A stretch of 64,000 nt of DNA from Paraburkholderia sp. BCC1884 (lineage in GTDB: Bacteria; Pseudomonadota; Gammaproteobacteria; Burkholderiales; Burkholderiaceae): positions 930,001 through 994,000 of the forward strand of contig NZ_CAAJGL010000068.1 of assembly GCF_900996225.1 (NCBI RefSeq). Reading direction: 5' to 3'. A model generated the notes under the pieces. It saw only the letters and a program-made list of their open reading frames with translations, was not told where the DNA came from and did no database searches. Below are positions 16,365 through 24,687 of this stretch, one piece after another. The translations under genes and the position numbers were made by a program. Within the stretch, counting starts at the first letter, position 1, and each line of letters begins with the position of its first letter.

Positions 16365-18525
16365 TGAGCATCTCCAGTTTCTTCAGCCGTAGTTTTTCCT
16401 GAATTGAAAGCGGTCGGACCGGGGTTTCATCGACTTTCACCGAGGGCTGCGTCACGGTTCCTGCTGCGCTTGCAGAACGGTCAGGCATTGGGAAGACGTT
16501 ATCTGGCAGACTGGCGGCACATACAGGAGATAGAGGACGGGCAGCGTCACTTTGTCTGCGAGCACGTTTCTCGGCTTCACGATCGGCGGCGATGTCTGCC
16601 TTGCGAGAAGAGCGCGACTTTCCTTGGGTAGCCTGCTTCATTGCAGCATGCGCGGGGTGTGCAATATCGGATATGAATGTCTTCAGATTAATTCTCTCCT
16701 GAAGTGCGTTGTCTTCGCCTTCCTGCAGAATCCGCTTCACAACTGTCTGCACGTATTTCACCTCCGCGTGTGAGTATCCCCGGTAAGACTCGCTTGTAGT
16801 GGTCAGCCCGCACGGATATGACTTGCGGACATCCTGCGGGTCGTGAACGACTATCGAATCCACAAGTCGACGGTCATAGGAAACGTCAACGTCAAATCTT
16901 CCCCTGTTCGCCGCGCTCACAAACCAGCCCTTTTTCTCCACTTCGGTGCAGGAGTAGAAGCAGCCCCTGAACTGAATGCCCTGGTCGGTGACTGTAGCTT
17001 TGTCGCGGGGAAGCAACTGGAGACGCAGGTATTCCTCGCTGTAGCGTGAAATGACCCCCGCGCTATACACCACGTTGTCTTCCCAGATTTCGCGCGGGAC
17101 AGGACTGACTCCGCGTAGAGCGGCCTTTGGGTCGAGCGGATACTTTTTCATTTCCCGACGGTTATGAGCAATAATCGCGCGCACGATGATTGCGGTAAAC
17201 TCGTCCAGGGTAAGGCAGGCATCTTTGTCGTAAGCCTTTCCGCGGCGTCGGGTTACGTTCGATGGCGGCTCGTAGCCAGGTGTCGCGGGCGCAATTGAAG
17301 CGTGAATCAGTCTGAAACCGCACTCGACTGTCCCCTTGTTTTGAGGCGAAAGAGGGGGAGCGTTAGAAATCGTGCTCTCCATTCCGTCGCATATCCGGTT
17401 GCTGTTGCGGGAAATCATCTCGCCGCAATCACCCAGAAACTTCTGCGGAAAGATCCGGTCGGCTGGCCAATCTGCTGGGTCGTAAGGGACACCGTACTTA
17501 TTACATAGCGCTGCTTTGTCCTCTGCCAGGCTGAGGATCGCCTGGACAGCAGTCTCCCAACCCGGATGCTCCAGACCAACGTAGAGGCCGACGCAGAGCC
17601 GACTATATCTGTCGTATATCAGGTAAAGAGTTGGCTTACCAATAATTCTCGACCGGTCTGCTTGTGCGACGAGAAAGACGTCGGCGACAGTTGCATCAAT
17701 TTCGTAGATATACCCGACGCCGATGGCGTCATGGAGAGCGCTGCCAATTCGCTGATCGTGATCCCGCTCAAAGTCCTTGTTCCCCTTTTTACCGCGTAAG
17801 ATTGTCTCGAGTGAGAAACAGCGTTTGACGACCGTATAGAACTGTCGATAAGAGGGGCGTTCGCCCGATGGTTTGATGAACCTGACTCCGTTTCCGTCTC
17901 GGTAGGAATAGTGCTTCTTCAGCATTTCCTCGAACGCGTGCTGGAGCGTAGAGACTTCTCCGTTTAGAAAGTGTTCTTTGACAGCAGCGATGACGTGCTT
18001 GTCGTCAACACTGCGTTGCATCTGATATATCTCGTAGCGGCTGTCAGCCGGACGGCGCCCCCGGGAATTGGTAGCTTGAGGCTGGTTAAGACCAATGTTG
18101 GGGAAGTCGGGTATCAGTGCATCCTGAGTCTGGCCGCCGCGCCAGTAATCACGCAGGTACTTATTGATTGTCGTTGCGGACGCGCCGGAGCTTTCAGCAC
18201 GATTTTTGACCAGACGACCTCTCAGCTTTGAATCAAAAATTGCGGCGCTAGCAAGAAGCGGCTCGATGATGTCCCACGCTTTCTTTCGACGCGCTTTCGC
18301 CGCGGTTGTGTATTCAGACACAGTCCCTTGATCGGTGCCGGTTAGGAGAGTCAACTTTTGCTTGTCCATGTCGTCGAGCAGAACAGCATAGGAGCACTTC
18401 CTCGGCCACGTAGCCTCGTCCGTCACATTCAGAATCCAGGCTTCATCAACTTCAGGCTTGACATGAAGGAGCCGATAGCGAGTTCCGGATTCGTTGTGAA
18501 ACAGGTCGTTCCTAAAAAGGGGCAT
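16348..18525 (-). CDS. tnsB: TnsB-type DDE transposase
   Basis: A 725-residue transposase of the Tn7 TnsB / Mu transposase group. It binds the element ends, cuts the 3' strands and joins them to the target. Counting from ATG 18525, the catalytic triad is Asp277 (YIYEIDATVAD), Asp366 (FLGDCGEMIS) and Glu401 (NKGTVECGFR), with 34 residues between the last two. N-terminal winged-helix regions (about 60-135) precede the core, and a Mu-C-like barrel follows (about 480-570). The C-terminus is basic and proline-rich, as in proteins that bind TnsC. The start overlaps the tnsA stop by one base (TGATG) and has GGGAG upstream. The TTG one codon earlier is a weaker choice. Confidence 0.94.
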   Translation of the reverse strand: MPLFRNDLFHNESGTRYRLLHVKPEVDEAWILNVTDEATWPRKCSYAVLLDDMDKQKLTLLTGTDQGTVSEYTTAAKARRKKAWDIIEPLLASAAIFDSKLRGRLVKNRAESSGASATTINKYLRDYWRGGQTQDALIPDFPNIGLNQPQATNSRGRRPADSRYEIYQMQRSVDDKHVIAAVKEHFLNGEVSTLQHAFEEMLKKHYSYRDGNGVRFIKPSGERPSYRQFYTVVKRCFSLETILRGKKGNKDFERDHDQRIGSALHDAIGVGYIYEIDATVADVFLVAQADRSRIIGKPTLYLIYDRYSRLCVGLYVGLEHPGWETAVQAILSLAEDKAALCNKYGVPYDPADWPADRIFPQKFLGDCGEMISRNSNRICDGMESTISNAPPLSPQNKGTVECGFRLIHASIAPATPGYEPPSNVTRRRGKAYDKDACLTLDEFTAIIVRAIIAHNRREMKKYPLDPKAALRGVSPVPREIWEDNVVYSAGVISRYSEEYLRLQLLPRDKATVTDQGIQFRGCFYSCTEVEKKGWFVSAANRGRFDVDVSYDRRLVDSIVVHDPQDVRKSYPCGLTTTSESYRGYSHAEVKYVQTVVKRILQEGEDNALQERINLKTFISDIAHPAHAAMKQATQGKSRSSRKADIAADREAEKRARRQSDAARPLSPVCAASLPDNVFPMPDRSASAAGTVTQPSVKVDETPVRPLSIQEKLRLKKLEMLNDIRK

Positions 18526-19373
18526 CAACGAGCTCCCATCGCACGAGGATTGTCTGCCTTGAACGTACAGCGGAAGCTGGCCAACGGGGCGCTGGCTAAA
18601 TCAGGGTTACTCAAGTCGCAAATCAGGACGCGCTCGTTCATCAACAGTTTTGCAACGCGGAGGCCATCGCCCGGATTCAGTCCCTGCCGGATCTCGAAAT
18701 TCCGACAGTATTCCTGAAGTGGCTGATTTCTGGTCGATCCGGCCAGGTCGTGGGACATAATGAGCGATTGCTCGCGCAGGGCACCAGCGTACCGCTCGTC
18801 TTCACCGCTCTTGACCGTGCCGCCGCGAATCCACTCGATGTTACGGATTTTCTGCATCGGTAGTTCGGAGTGGAATGCGAGGCGATGTGGGATGTCCATC
18901 CCTGCGAAGTACGTCCGCGTAATCTGAAGTTTCTCAATCTGGCGCGGATCTTCGGAGTCTTCGGTTCGCTTGCAGTCCCATGCTTCAAACCACGACGTGC
19001 CATTCTCATGGAAGTCAGCCAGAAAATCGACGGTCATGACGGTCGGCACTTTTGTGCCCGGATAGTAAGGGTGTGCTATGCCAAGTGCCGCCGCAATTTC
19101 GAGCGTAAGTTCACGATCGAGAGGATATTCCTCTCTGATGCCTGTGACGATCTTTGACCATTCAAGCGCGTAGAACGTGTTTGCTTCAACATCCGAAAGT
19201 AGATGTATAGTGCGGCCACATTTCGGACTGTACGGGCGGCTCACACGGCCAGGCGAAGAGAGGTCGAACGTCTCCAGCCATGGTTTGTAATTTGCACCTT
19301 CGCCCTGGCCACGGCCTTCAATTTGCCACTCCTTGATGAGTGCCTCCGTCATCTTCTTTGGACCGCGCCCCAT
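18525..19373 (-). CDS. tnsA: TnsA-type endonuclease
   Basis: A 282-residue restriction-endonuclease-fold protein that would cut the 5' strands at the element ends so that transposition is cut-and-paste. The catalytic residues fit the TnsA pattern: Glu63 (LLSDVEANTF), Asp116 (TVDFLADF) and Lys135 (EAWDCKRTED). The C-terminal half holds the winged-helix part that contacts TnsC. Length matches Tn7 TnsA (273). It is the first gene of the tnsA-B-C-tniQ operon, and its upstream gap (19374-19575) probably holds the promoter. In Tn7 that position is also next to the right end of the element. Confidence 0.93.
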   Translation of the reverse strand: MGRGPKKMTEALIKEWQIEGRGQGEGANYKPWLETFDLSSPGRVSRPYSPKCGRTIHLLSDVEANTFYALEWSKIVTGIREEYPLDRELTLEIAAALGIAHPYYPGTKVPTVMTVDFLADFHENGTSWFEAWDCKRTEDSEDPRQIEKLQITRTYFAGMDIPHRLAFHSELPMQKIRNIEWIRGGTVKSGEDERYAGALREQSLIMSHDLAGSTRNQPLQEYCRNFEIRQGLNPGDGLRVAKLLMNERVLICDLSNPDLASAPLASFRCTFKADNPRAMGAR

Positions 19374-19575
19374 TTCCCCTACTCCAGTACGTTTTTGCCG
19401 CGCAGAAGGCGCATGGCTTCAGTCTGTGTAGCCACCGAATTTCGCAAGCTGCTTAAATGGTTATGCAAAAAAAGATAGATCTTTTATGTGGCGTAATGAT
19501 CCCACATGTGAGACTATAGGATGGCCAAGACGAAAGTGCGAGCGATACTCGCGTTTTTAGTTTGGTGTGTTTTCA
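19374..19575. other. Divergent gap upstream of tnsA; candidate transposon end
   Basis: In Tn7 the right end lies directly upstream of tnsA. Read toward tnsA, a possible end here is TGTGGGATCATTACGCCAC, ending in ...CCCACA on the plus strand at about 19506. It opens with TGTGGG as Tn7 ends do. The perfect palindrome at 19470-19485 lies within it. I found no matching inverted copy elsewhere in the window, so the end is not proved. The gap must also carry promoters for tnsA and for the DUF6471 gene. Confidence 0.35.
19470..19485. repeat. Perfect palindrome upstream of tnsA
   Basis: AAAAGATAGATCTTTT: seven-base arms around a central AG. It may be an operator of the tns operon or part of a transposase-binding site. 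Confidence 0.5.
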
Positions 19576-19809
19576 ATGATTGACTGGAACCGTGAAGCAA
19601 AGCGTTTGCTTCGGGCTGAGCTCGTGCGTAGACAGATTGGCTACAAACAACTGGCTGTGCTACTGGAGGGACTTGGGGTCGAGGAAACTGAGCGTTCGAT
19701 TGCGAACAAGATTTCGCGAGGTGCATTCACGTTCGTTTTTTTCCTGCAGTGTATGAAGGCGCTGCGCCGGCCTGCAGTCCATATCGATCTGACCGACATC
19801 GGAGAATGA
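19576..19809 (+). CDS. DUF6471 family protein
   Basis: A 77-residue protein starting MIDWNREAKRLLRAELVRRQ. It has the phrase VEETERSIANKISRGAFTFVFFLQCMKA that defines the DUF6471 family. The layout (two helices, Asn-Lys-Ile-Ser-Arg-Gly turn, helix) looks like a small helix-turn-helix DNA-binding protein, and the family is common beside integrases and transposons. ATG 19576 is preferred to GTG 19567. It diverges from tnsA and could regulate the shared promoter region, which is an inference from position. Confidence 0.75.
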   Translation: MIDWNREAKRLLRAELVRRQIGYKQLAVLLEGLGVEETERSIANKISRGAFTFVFFLQCMKALRRPAVHIDLTDIGE

Positions 19810-19997
19810 TGCTGCCTGTTACCGCAGCTTCAGGCAGGCTGGTTGTGTGGGTGAAGGGGATTTGAGGTTCTATGAGACATAGTTGACGAGTCGCGTGCTG
19901 GGCTGTGTGAAGTCGAGCGCGCGAATCCAGATGAGAAGATGGATCTAGAGTACGTAGGTGTGCGAAATATATATCGATTCGTTGATGAAATGACACC

Positions 19998-20243
19998 ATG
20001 ACCACGTCCGAGCTCATTGAGATACTTCGTTAGGTTGCCCCGACATCGAGAGTTGTATTTCTGGCGGGAGGCCTTCACGCTGAGGTTGCGGAAGAAATTG
20101 TTGCCGTCGCAACGCCCGAGTGGGTCTGGGTCAGAGGTAGTTTTACGGATGAAGAGTGCGAAGACGAAACCCAGCACGTCAGCGAGCAAGGGGCTAATTC
20201 TGGTACTCGCCGCAAGCGCTTTGAATCGAACCGGTGTCCATAG
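19998..20243 (+). pseudogene. Relative of the 12510 gene with an in-frame stop
   Basis: From ATG 19998 the frame reads MTTSELIEILR, then TAG at 20031-20033, then continues without interruption (VAPTSRVVFLAGGLHAEVAEE) for about 69 codons to TAG 20241. The layout matches the small protein at 12510-12839 (MKVRELLHALRHVDADSTVLFLAEHAE). The simplest reading is a nonsense mutation in a copy of that family. Stop-codon readthrough is possible but nothing supports it. Confidence 0.6.
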
Positions 20244-20521
20244 TCCTTCTTTCCACAGACGAAGACTTTCTGTTTAAGGCAATCGTGAAGAAGCTAATGT
20301 TGGGTTAGTCATGGGGTATAGAGACGCGGACCGATGTCACCCCTAACTTTGTGCCAGACTGGAGAAGTGGGGTTCCGCGTATCGATGGCGACCATAGCTA
20401 CGGACGCAATCAGAATGGTGAAGCGGTTCTCTTGAGTGAGGCGTCGGTTAACGTTCGCAGTTGCTTCATGGCAGATGCGCGTTCGATGAGGAACTGAGTC
20501 CCATGACAGAAAGGAGCGTTG
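20244..20521. other. Probable coding fragment, unidentified
   Basis: The frame from about 20332 to 20496 reads TDVTPNFVPDWRSGVP and then DGDHSYGRNQNGEAVLLSE before a TGA. It has no good start and looks like the tail of a lost gene. The DNA at 20398-20415 (CTACGGACGCAATCAGAA) recurs with one change at 24128-24145. Confidence 0.35.
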
Positions 20522-20734
20522 ATGACCCTTCCGCACGAGCGTACGCGTTCAGTAACAGGTGCGCGTCAACTACTTGTCGATTTGGCGGAGGCGCCCGACA
20601 ACGCTGATCTGGAGAAATTCCGGGTCCTGTCTCGGAGATTGCTTCGGCATTTCCCCGAGCCGATTGATATTCACCTTTCAGCGGGGCTTGCTCCCAGCAT
20701 TTGGGCAGACCCCGACGCAACCGGCGATGCCTGA
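20522..20734 (+). CDS. BPSL0761-like small protein
   Basis: A 70-residue protein that opens MTLPHERTRSVTGARQLL, the signature of the small BPSL0761 family common in Burkholderia accessory DNA (PHERTR near the start, then a conserved RLLRHFPEP-like stretch). ATG 20522 has AAAGGAG six to seven bases upstream. The function is not known to me. Its presence supports the host assignment and the accessory nature of the region. Confidence 0.75.
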   Translation: MTLPHERTRSVTGARQLLVDLAEAPDNADLEKFRVLSRRLLRHFPEPIDIHLSAGLAPSIWADPDATGDA

Positions 20735-21429
20735 ACATGTCATGTTTCGATTTTAGTCCGTGCAAGGAAAACCTGCTGTAACACATGCGGCGTCTGCTGG
20801 TTATTGCTTCACAGAGGCGCTCGGACGTTTTACCGTGACTTTGACCAGGCGAGCGGTGTTCGGGGGAAAACGTGATTCGAAAGATTCATACGCAGCCAGC
20901 TAGCGAGGAACGCACGGTTCTCAGCGTTAATACAGTTGATAGGTCGGTGGTTAAACAGGACCCCGAGCCGCATGGCGGTGGCATCCGGCGCACGTCTGTG
21001 ATGTCTAAGAGGCCCAGCATGAAGTCGCCGCGTCCAAGGTCTCCGACGATGCGTGGGGTGAAACTGCGCGAACCCTCGTTCACAAAGAACCTGCGCCATC
21101 GAATCCTGGCTGTATCGTTGGCGATTGAACGGTCTGCCCGTCTTCTAACAGAGATCACATATCGACGAACGATCATGCGATGTCGTCGAGAAGGTTGCGA
21201 ACTAAAACGAGGTCTTCGTGCCGAACATAGATTTCATTGGCGGATATTGGTACGTCGCACGTTTGCGGATGCAGCGGCGAGGCAGGTTTCGAGGAGTGGT
21301 CGTCGTTTGCGTCGTCTGGTCGCGTTGCTCCAGCGAGACGCAGATCGAATCGCTCGAAAAACTTGAAGGCAGGACGCGGAGTCGGACCGCACAGCTGTTC
21401 GCGGCAAAACGTCCACGGAGGATGGAAGA
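20735..21429. other. Gap of about 700 bp, no convincing gene
   Basis: Both strands contain open frames (164 codons on plus at 20872-21366, 96 codons on minus at 20886-21176), but neither has a recognisable family or a good ribosome site, and composition does not favour one. The DNA may be a decayed gene. Confidence 0.4.
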
Positions 21430-22218
21430 GTGAATATCCAGATTGCGTCTGACCTTCGTCATGAGATGGCTCAACATCGTGCGGATCTCGCTGGACCGCT
21501 TCCAATAGCGCTTGACTTCGATGTTCTGATTCTTGCTGGGGACATCCACGAGGGTAGCAGAGCTATCGACCTATACGGCGACTGTCGTGTGCCAGTCATC
21601 TATGTGTCAGGAAACCACGAGCCTATAGAGTTCGGTTGTCAGGAACTTGTGTCGGAGATTCGAGATCTGGCACGAGGTACGTCAGTGCGGTTTTTGCGGG
21701 ACGAAGAGGGCGTCATCAGGAACGTAAGGTTTCTTGGCGCCACGTTGTGGACAGATTACAGCCTGTACCCCCTGCGACTCGACGAGGCAATGCGTTACGC
21801 CGGCGCAGCAATGGGTGAGCATAAACGGATTAAGGAAAGGCCTGGCCGGCTTTTTCGCCCCGAGAACGCGCGCGAGCATCAGCGTCGGACTTTTCGTTGG
21901 CTGAACGAGCGCCTTGACGAGCAGTTTTCCGGCCAAACGGTCGTAGTCACGCATCACACTCCATCGGGACTGTCGATCCCTCAGAGAAATCGCGCCCACT
22001 ATCTTGCCGCAGAATATGCGTCGAATGTCGAACTTCTGGTAGTCAAAGCCGATTGCTGGATTCATGGGCACATTCATGCATCAAGCGATTACTGGATAGG
22101 TGATTGCCGCGTCATTTGCAATTCCCGAGGGCGCCCGGGCAAGAACCACGACAACCCTGACGTGCCTTATGAGAACGCCAGTTTCAACCCCTCACTCGTT
22201 ATAGAACTCTCACGGTGA
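21430..22218 (+). CDS. Metallophosphoesterase
   Basis: A 262-residue calcineurin-like phosphoesterase. The motifs run in order: IASDLRHE at the start (usual form D-x-H, here D-L-R-H with the second ligand shifted), LAGDIHEG (about 36-43), SGNHEPIEFG (about 59-68), VVTHHTPSG (about 173-181) and HGHIHASSDY (about 212-221). These would hold two metal ions and cleave a phosphoester. The true substrate is unknown. The start is GTG 21430 with GGAGGA about 8 bases upstream. Proteins of this kind are frequent in phage and mobile-element cargo next to small unknown genes, as here. The first metal motif is not standard, so activity should be treated as likely but not certain. Confidence 0.85.
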   Translation: MNIQIASDLRHEMAQHRADLAGPLPIALDFDVLILAGDIHEGSRAIDLYGDCRVPVIYVSGNHEPIEFGCQELVSEIRDLARGTSVRFLRDEEGVIRNVRFLGATLWTDYSLYPLRLDEAMRYAGAAMGEHKRIKERPGRLFRPENAREHQRRTFRWLNERLDEQFSGQTVVVTHHTPSGLSIPQRNRAHYLAAEYASNVELLVVKADCWIHGHIHASSDYWIGDCRVICNSRGRPGKNHDNPDVPYENASFNPSLVIELSR

Positions 22219-22242
22219 AACGGCGAATCCTAGGAGGAAGTG

Positions 22243-22647
22243 ATGTCAATATATATAGATGCTGGCGTCGACGAATGCCCCGAGATCACGCTTGAGTGCT
22301 GGTCGATTCGGGAGGTAGAGGGCGGGAACCGCTATTTCGTTGGGTTCAACACCATTTACTACGATGGTCGTGTAAGTACGCCTATTGTCTCGTTTGACTC
22401 GCGCACAAGATTGGGAATGACATCCAGTGGTCGACAGTATCGGCTATTGGGTCGGGCCGGGTTTAATAAGGACGCCGAGTACGTGTGGAACCGCGTGCGG
22501 AGCATCTGGGAGATATCAAGCTGGTCTGACATCACGCAGCAGCTATGCCCGGATTGGCGAGATCCGGTCCCGGAGGCGGAGCGGACCATGGATTCGTCCC
22601 AAAGCGACAAATGCTTGACGCCGCCCTCGGATGCTGAGGAAGGCTAG
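22243..22647 (+). CDS. Conserved hypothetical protein of accessory DNA
   Basis: A 134-residue soluble protein starting MSIYIDAGVDECPEITLECW, with GGAGGA upstream of ATG 22243. The N-terminal 100 residues appear beta-rich with conserved aromatic residues (GFNTIYYDGRV, GRAGFNKDAEYVWNRV). I do not recognise a function. It follows the phosphoesterase by 24 bp on the same strand, so the two are probably co-transcribed. Confidence 0.65.
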   Translation: MSIYIDAGVDECPEITLECWSIREVEGGNRYFVGFNTIYYDGRVSTPIVSFDSRTRLGMTSSGRQYRLLGRAGFNKDAEYVWNRVRSIWEISSWSDITQQLCPDWRDPVPEAERTMDSSQSDKCLTPPSDAEEG

Positions 22648-22650
22648 TAG

Positions 22651-22800
22651 GTTTGCCGTGAATGTGGCGCGTATCATCAGCGCGACATCAATGCGGCAGT
22701 GAACATTCTCGCGGCGGACGTCGCCGTCTTGCAGAAGGAATCCGCGTCCTTTCCGCGCCATGCGCGGCAGCCGCAGGCTGAGGGCGGGGGGACGTCAAGG
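22651..22800 (+). pseudogene. C-terminal remnant of a TnpB (OrfB) protein
   Basis: Directly after the previous stop, the frame reads VCRECGAYHQRDINAAVNIL. This is the second half of the zinc ribbon and the last RuvC motif (Asp in QRDINAA) of TnpB proteins from IS200/IS605 and IS607 elements. A short tail follows (about 30 residues). The rest of the protein is gone. It shows that a TnpB-carrying element once sat here. Confidence 0.8.
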
Positions 22801-22851
22801 TCTGTCGACCGACCAACAGCGCTGAGGCATGTTCTTGAGTATGGGGTGACG

Positions 22852-23118
22852 ATGACAGTTGGACGTAAGCGCAAACGCACGAGGCCTCGTGATGTGAACT
22901 TGCGATGGCTTTCGCGCGAGTTGGACAATGCGTTGCGGCGGGGAGAAGCTCTCGCCGAGATCAAGGAGATGCGTCCACGAGAATTCGTCGACTTGATGAC
23001 CAGTTCGTCTTTCGAAGTAGGGCGAATCTTCAAACGTTGTCTCAGAGATGCACTCTATGACTTGCGGCGGGACACGAGTAGAAAACGGTCACGAGTTCGA
23101 CATGGCACAGATACGTAG
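22852..23118 (+). CDS. Small basic protein of unknown function
   Basis: An 88-residue, Arg-rich protein from ATG 22852 (MTVGRKRKRTRPRDVNLRWLSRELDNALRRGEALAEIK). The same frame continues upstream into the TnpB remnant, so the start rests on composition and the ATG only. It could be a small DNA- or RNA-binding protein. I do not recognise the family. Confidence 0.45.
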   Translation: MTVGRKRKRTRPRDVNLRWLSRELDNALRRGEALAEIKEMRPREFVDLMTSSSFEVGRIFKRCLRDALYDLRRDTSRKRSRVRHGTDT

Positions 23119-23208
23119 ACTCATCTCGAACCAGCGACTATCGGGCGGGATCGCCGCTGTCCTCGCGCGGCCTTATATCAATATGTGGCTGACACTGAAG
23201 GCTGCAAT

Positions 23209-23667
23209 ATGAATGCGGCCGACAAACGCGAGGTCGTGATATGGGCAGCGCGGTCGCATGTCGGCGAGTATCTCGACGAGTCGGATGAGCTTCCGTTGCT
23301 TTCCACCAGGGCAGGAAGTCGAGAGTGGCGTGAGCATGAGGCGTTGCCCACGGACGACGCGGGCATGTGTCTGGTCTGTCTGCTTGCAGATCTGAGAGCG
23401 TCGTCCCGAAACTATTTTCCGATAGACTCCTCAATGAAACCTGAACGACTGATGACCGTTTTCGTCGAGCGGATAGCCCGTCCGGAAGACTCGCGGGGCG
23501 AACCTGTGGCCCGGTTCGATATCGTTTTCGAAACCAATGTCGCTTCAGCCGGAGTCATCCTGAAGGGCGCGCCGCGTCAGGACGTCGGACCTGTGCCGTG
23601 TGCGCAACGAGACGGTGTCTGGGAGATTATGCTGAAGTTTCTGTCCGTCATGTACTCTGGAATTTGA
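23209..23667 (+). CDS. Unrecognised 152-residue accessory protein
   Basis: A soluble protein from ATG 23209 (MNAADKREVVIWAARSHVGEYL), acidic in the first half, with a beta-rich C-terminal half (RFDIVFETNVASAGVIL). The upstream GTG at 23185 is a possible alternative start. No family is recognised. It lies in a plus-strand series of small genes between the phosphoesterase and the second methyltransferase. Confidence 0.6.
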   Translation: MNAADKREVVIWAARSHVGEYLDESDELPLLSTRAGSREWREHEALPTDDAGMCLVCLLADLRASSRNYFPIDSSMKPERLMTVFVERIARPEDSRGEPVARFDIVFETNVASAGVILKGAPRQDVGPVPCAQRDGVWEIMLKFLSVMYSGI

Positions 23668-23747
23668 GTTGCATAAGGACGGTCGGGCCTCCACAACTGG
23701 TTGGCATTCCGTCCATTGGCAAAAAACTTGGTTCTTAGGAGGCTACG

Positions 23748-24071
23748 ATGCTTCGCGTGACTGTAGAGCTGCCCGGCGGTAGTGAGAGCGGCAAGCGAAT
23801 CCTCGCGCAATCCGATATTTCGAACGTTAAGCCGGGAGCGCTCGCAACTTACGAGGTCAAATTGCGCGGTGAGGTACTGGGCGATTTGGGCACCGCACTT
23901 CTGACAGACTATCCGCGTATGGCTTCGACGATTTGGGATCTCGCCGGGCGATGCATCGCCGTAGGGCTAACTGGAAGGGAGGAATTGCCGACGCGTCCGC
24001 ATTTACCCGATGTTCCGGTTCACAGAAGCAGCGACGGAGCGATACCTTATGTACGATTTGTGCACCATTAA
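23748..24071 (+). CDS. Conserved hypothetical protein of mobile DNA
   Basis: A 107-residue protein, MLRVTVELPGGSESGKRILAQ..., with TAGGAGG seven bases before ATG 23748. The opening strand and the C-terminal phrase ELPTRPHLPDVPVHRSSD recall a small family seen in phage-like islands whose role is unknown. Probably a compact alpha/beta domain. Confidence 0.65.
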   Translation: MLRVTVELPGGSESGKRILAQSDISNVKPGALATYEVKLRGEVLGDLGTALLTDYPRMASTIWDLAGRCIAVGLTGREELPTRPHLPDVPVHRSSDGAIPYVRFVHH

Positions 24072-24687
24072 GCTGGATATCGGTGACTTGAATAGTGTTG
24101 CCGTTGCAGCAGGTCGCGGCGCGCGCGCTACGAACGCAATCAGAACAACAAGGAGCGGTTCGTGCCCGAAGCAGTTGGCTAGCAGTTTGAGCTGGAAGGC
24201 CTACGCCTCGCCTCGAAGCAGTACTGCTATCGGCGTCTGGAGCAAAGTGGATGAGTCGCGGAGGAGCGCAGCATGGCAAGATTCAACGTTCCCTTTCGTC
24301 GCACCTCTCCGGCAAACAAACGCAACACGCGCTCGAAATCAAATGCAACGGCCAAGCTCCTGGGCCAGGCGTAGCCAGCGCAACGCCTCAACCTACATAT
24401 AAAGCTAGCGGTGTCATTTACCCCTCGCGGGCAGACGTTGACGGAGCGTTTGCTACTTGCCTGGAGCCTTGATCTGCTTGGAAGGGAAAGTTGGGATTCG
24501 CGTGTGGTTGGCTGGCGCGGCATTCACGTAGCCTGCGGAGGGTGGTGCGCAAGCATTGGCTCGCCGCCCCGGAATACGAAAAGCACCCCAGGCCTTGGCG
24601 GTCACGCCCCCCATCAGAGGAGCAAACGCTCCCCCGCAAAGACAATCTGTATGTGCAGATTTTGCACCTTCAAACTAATGTCTGCAG
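24072..24687. other. Gap of about 600 bp between cargo genes
   Basis: Only one short open frame (24273-24374) has translation signals. The DNA at 24120-24180 reads ARYERNQNNKERFVPEAVG and then stops; this resembles the fragment at 20380-20440 and suggests the same lost gene left pieces at both places. Confidence 0.4.
24273..24374 (+). CDS. Possible 33-residue basic peptide
   Basis: ATG 24273 is preceded by a strong GGAGGAG at 24260-24266 with 6-7 bp spacing. The product MARFNVPFRRTSPANKRNTR plus 13 more residues is strongly basic and ends at TAG 24372. It may be a complete small peptide or the truncated start of a larger gene. Confidence 0.4.
   Translation: MARFNVPFRRTSPANKRNTRSKSNATAKLLGQA

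Noticed and set aside
20031..20033. Programmed readthrough of TAG in the small paralogue
   Set aside because: No readthrough signal or selenocysteine-type context was seen; mutation is simpler.
20872..21366. 164-codon Arg-rich open frame
   Set aside because: Extreme Arg/Ser content, a competing frame on the other strand and no family match; likely non-coding.
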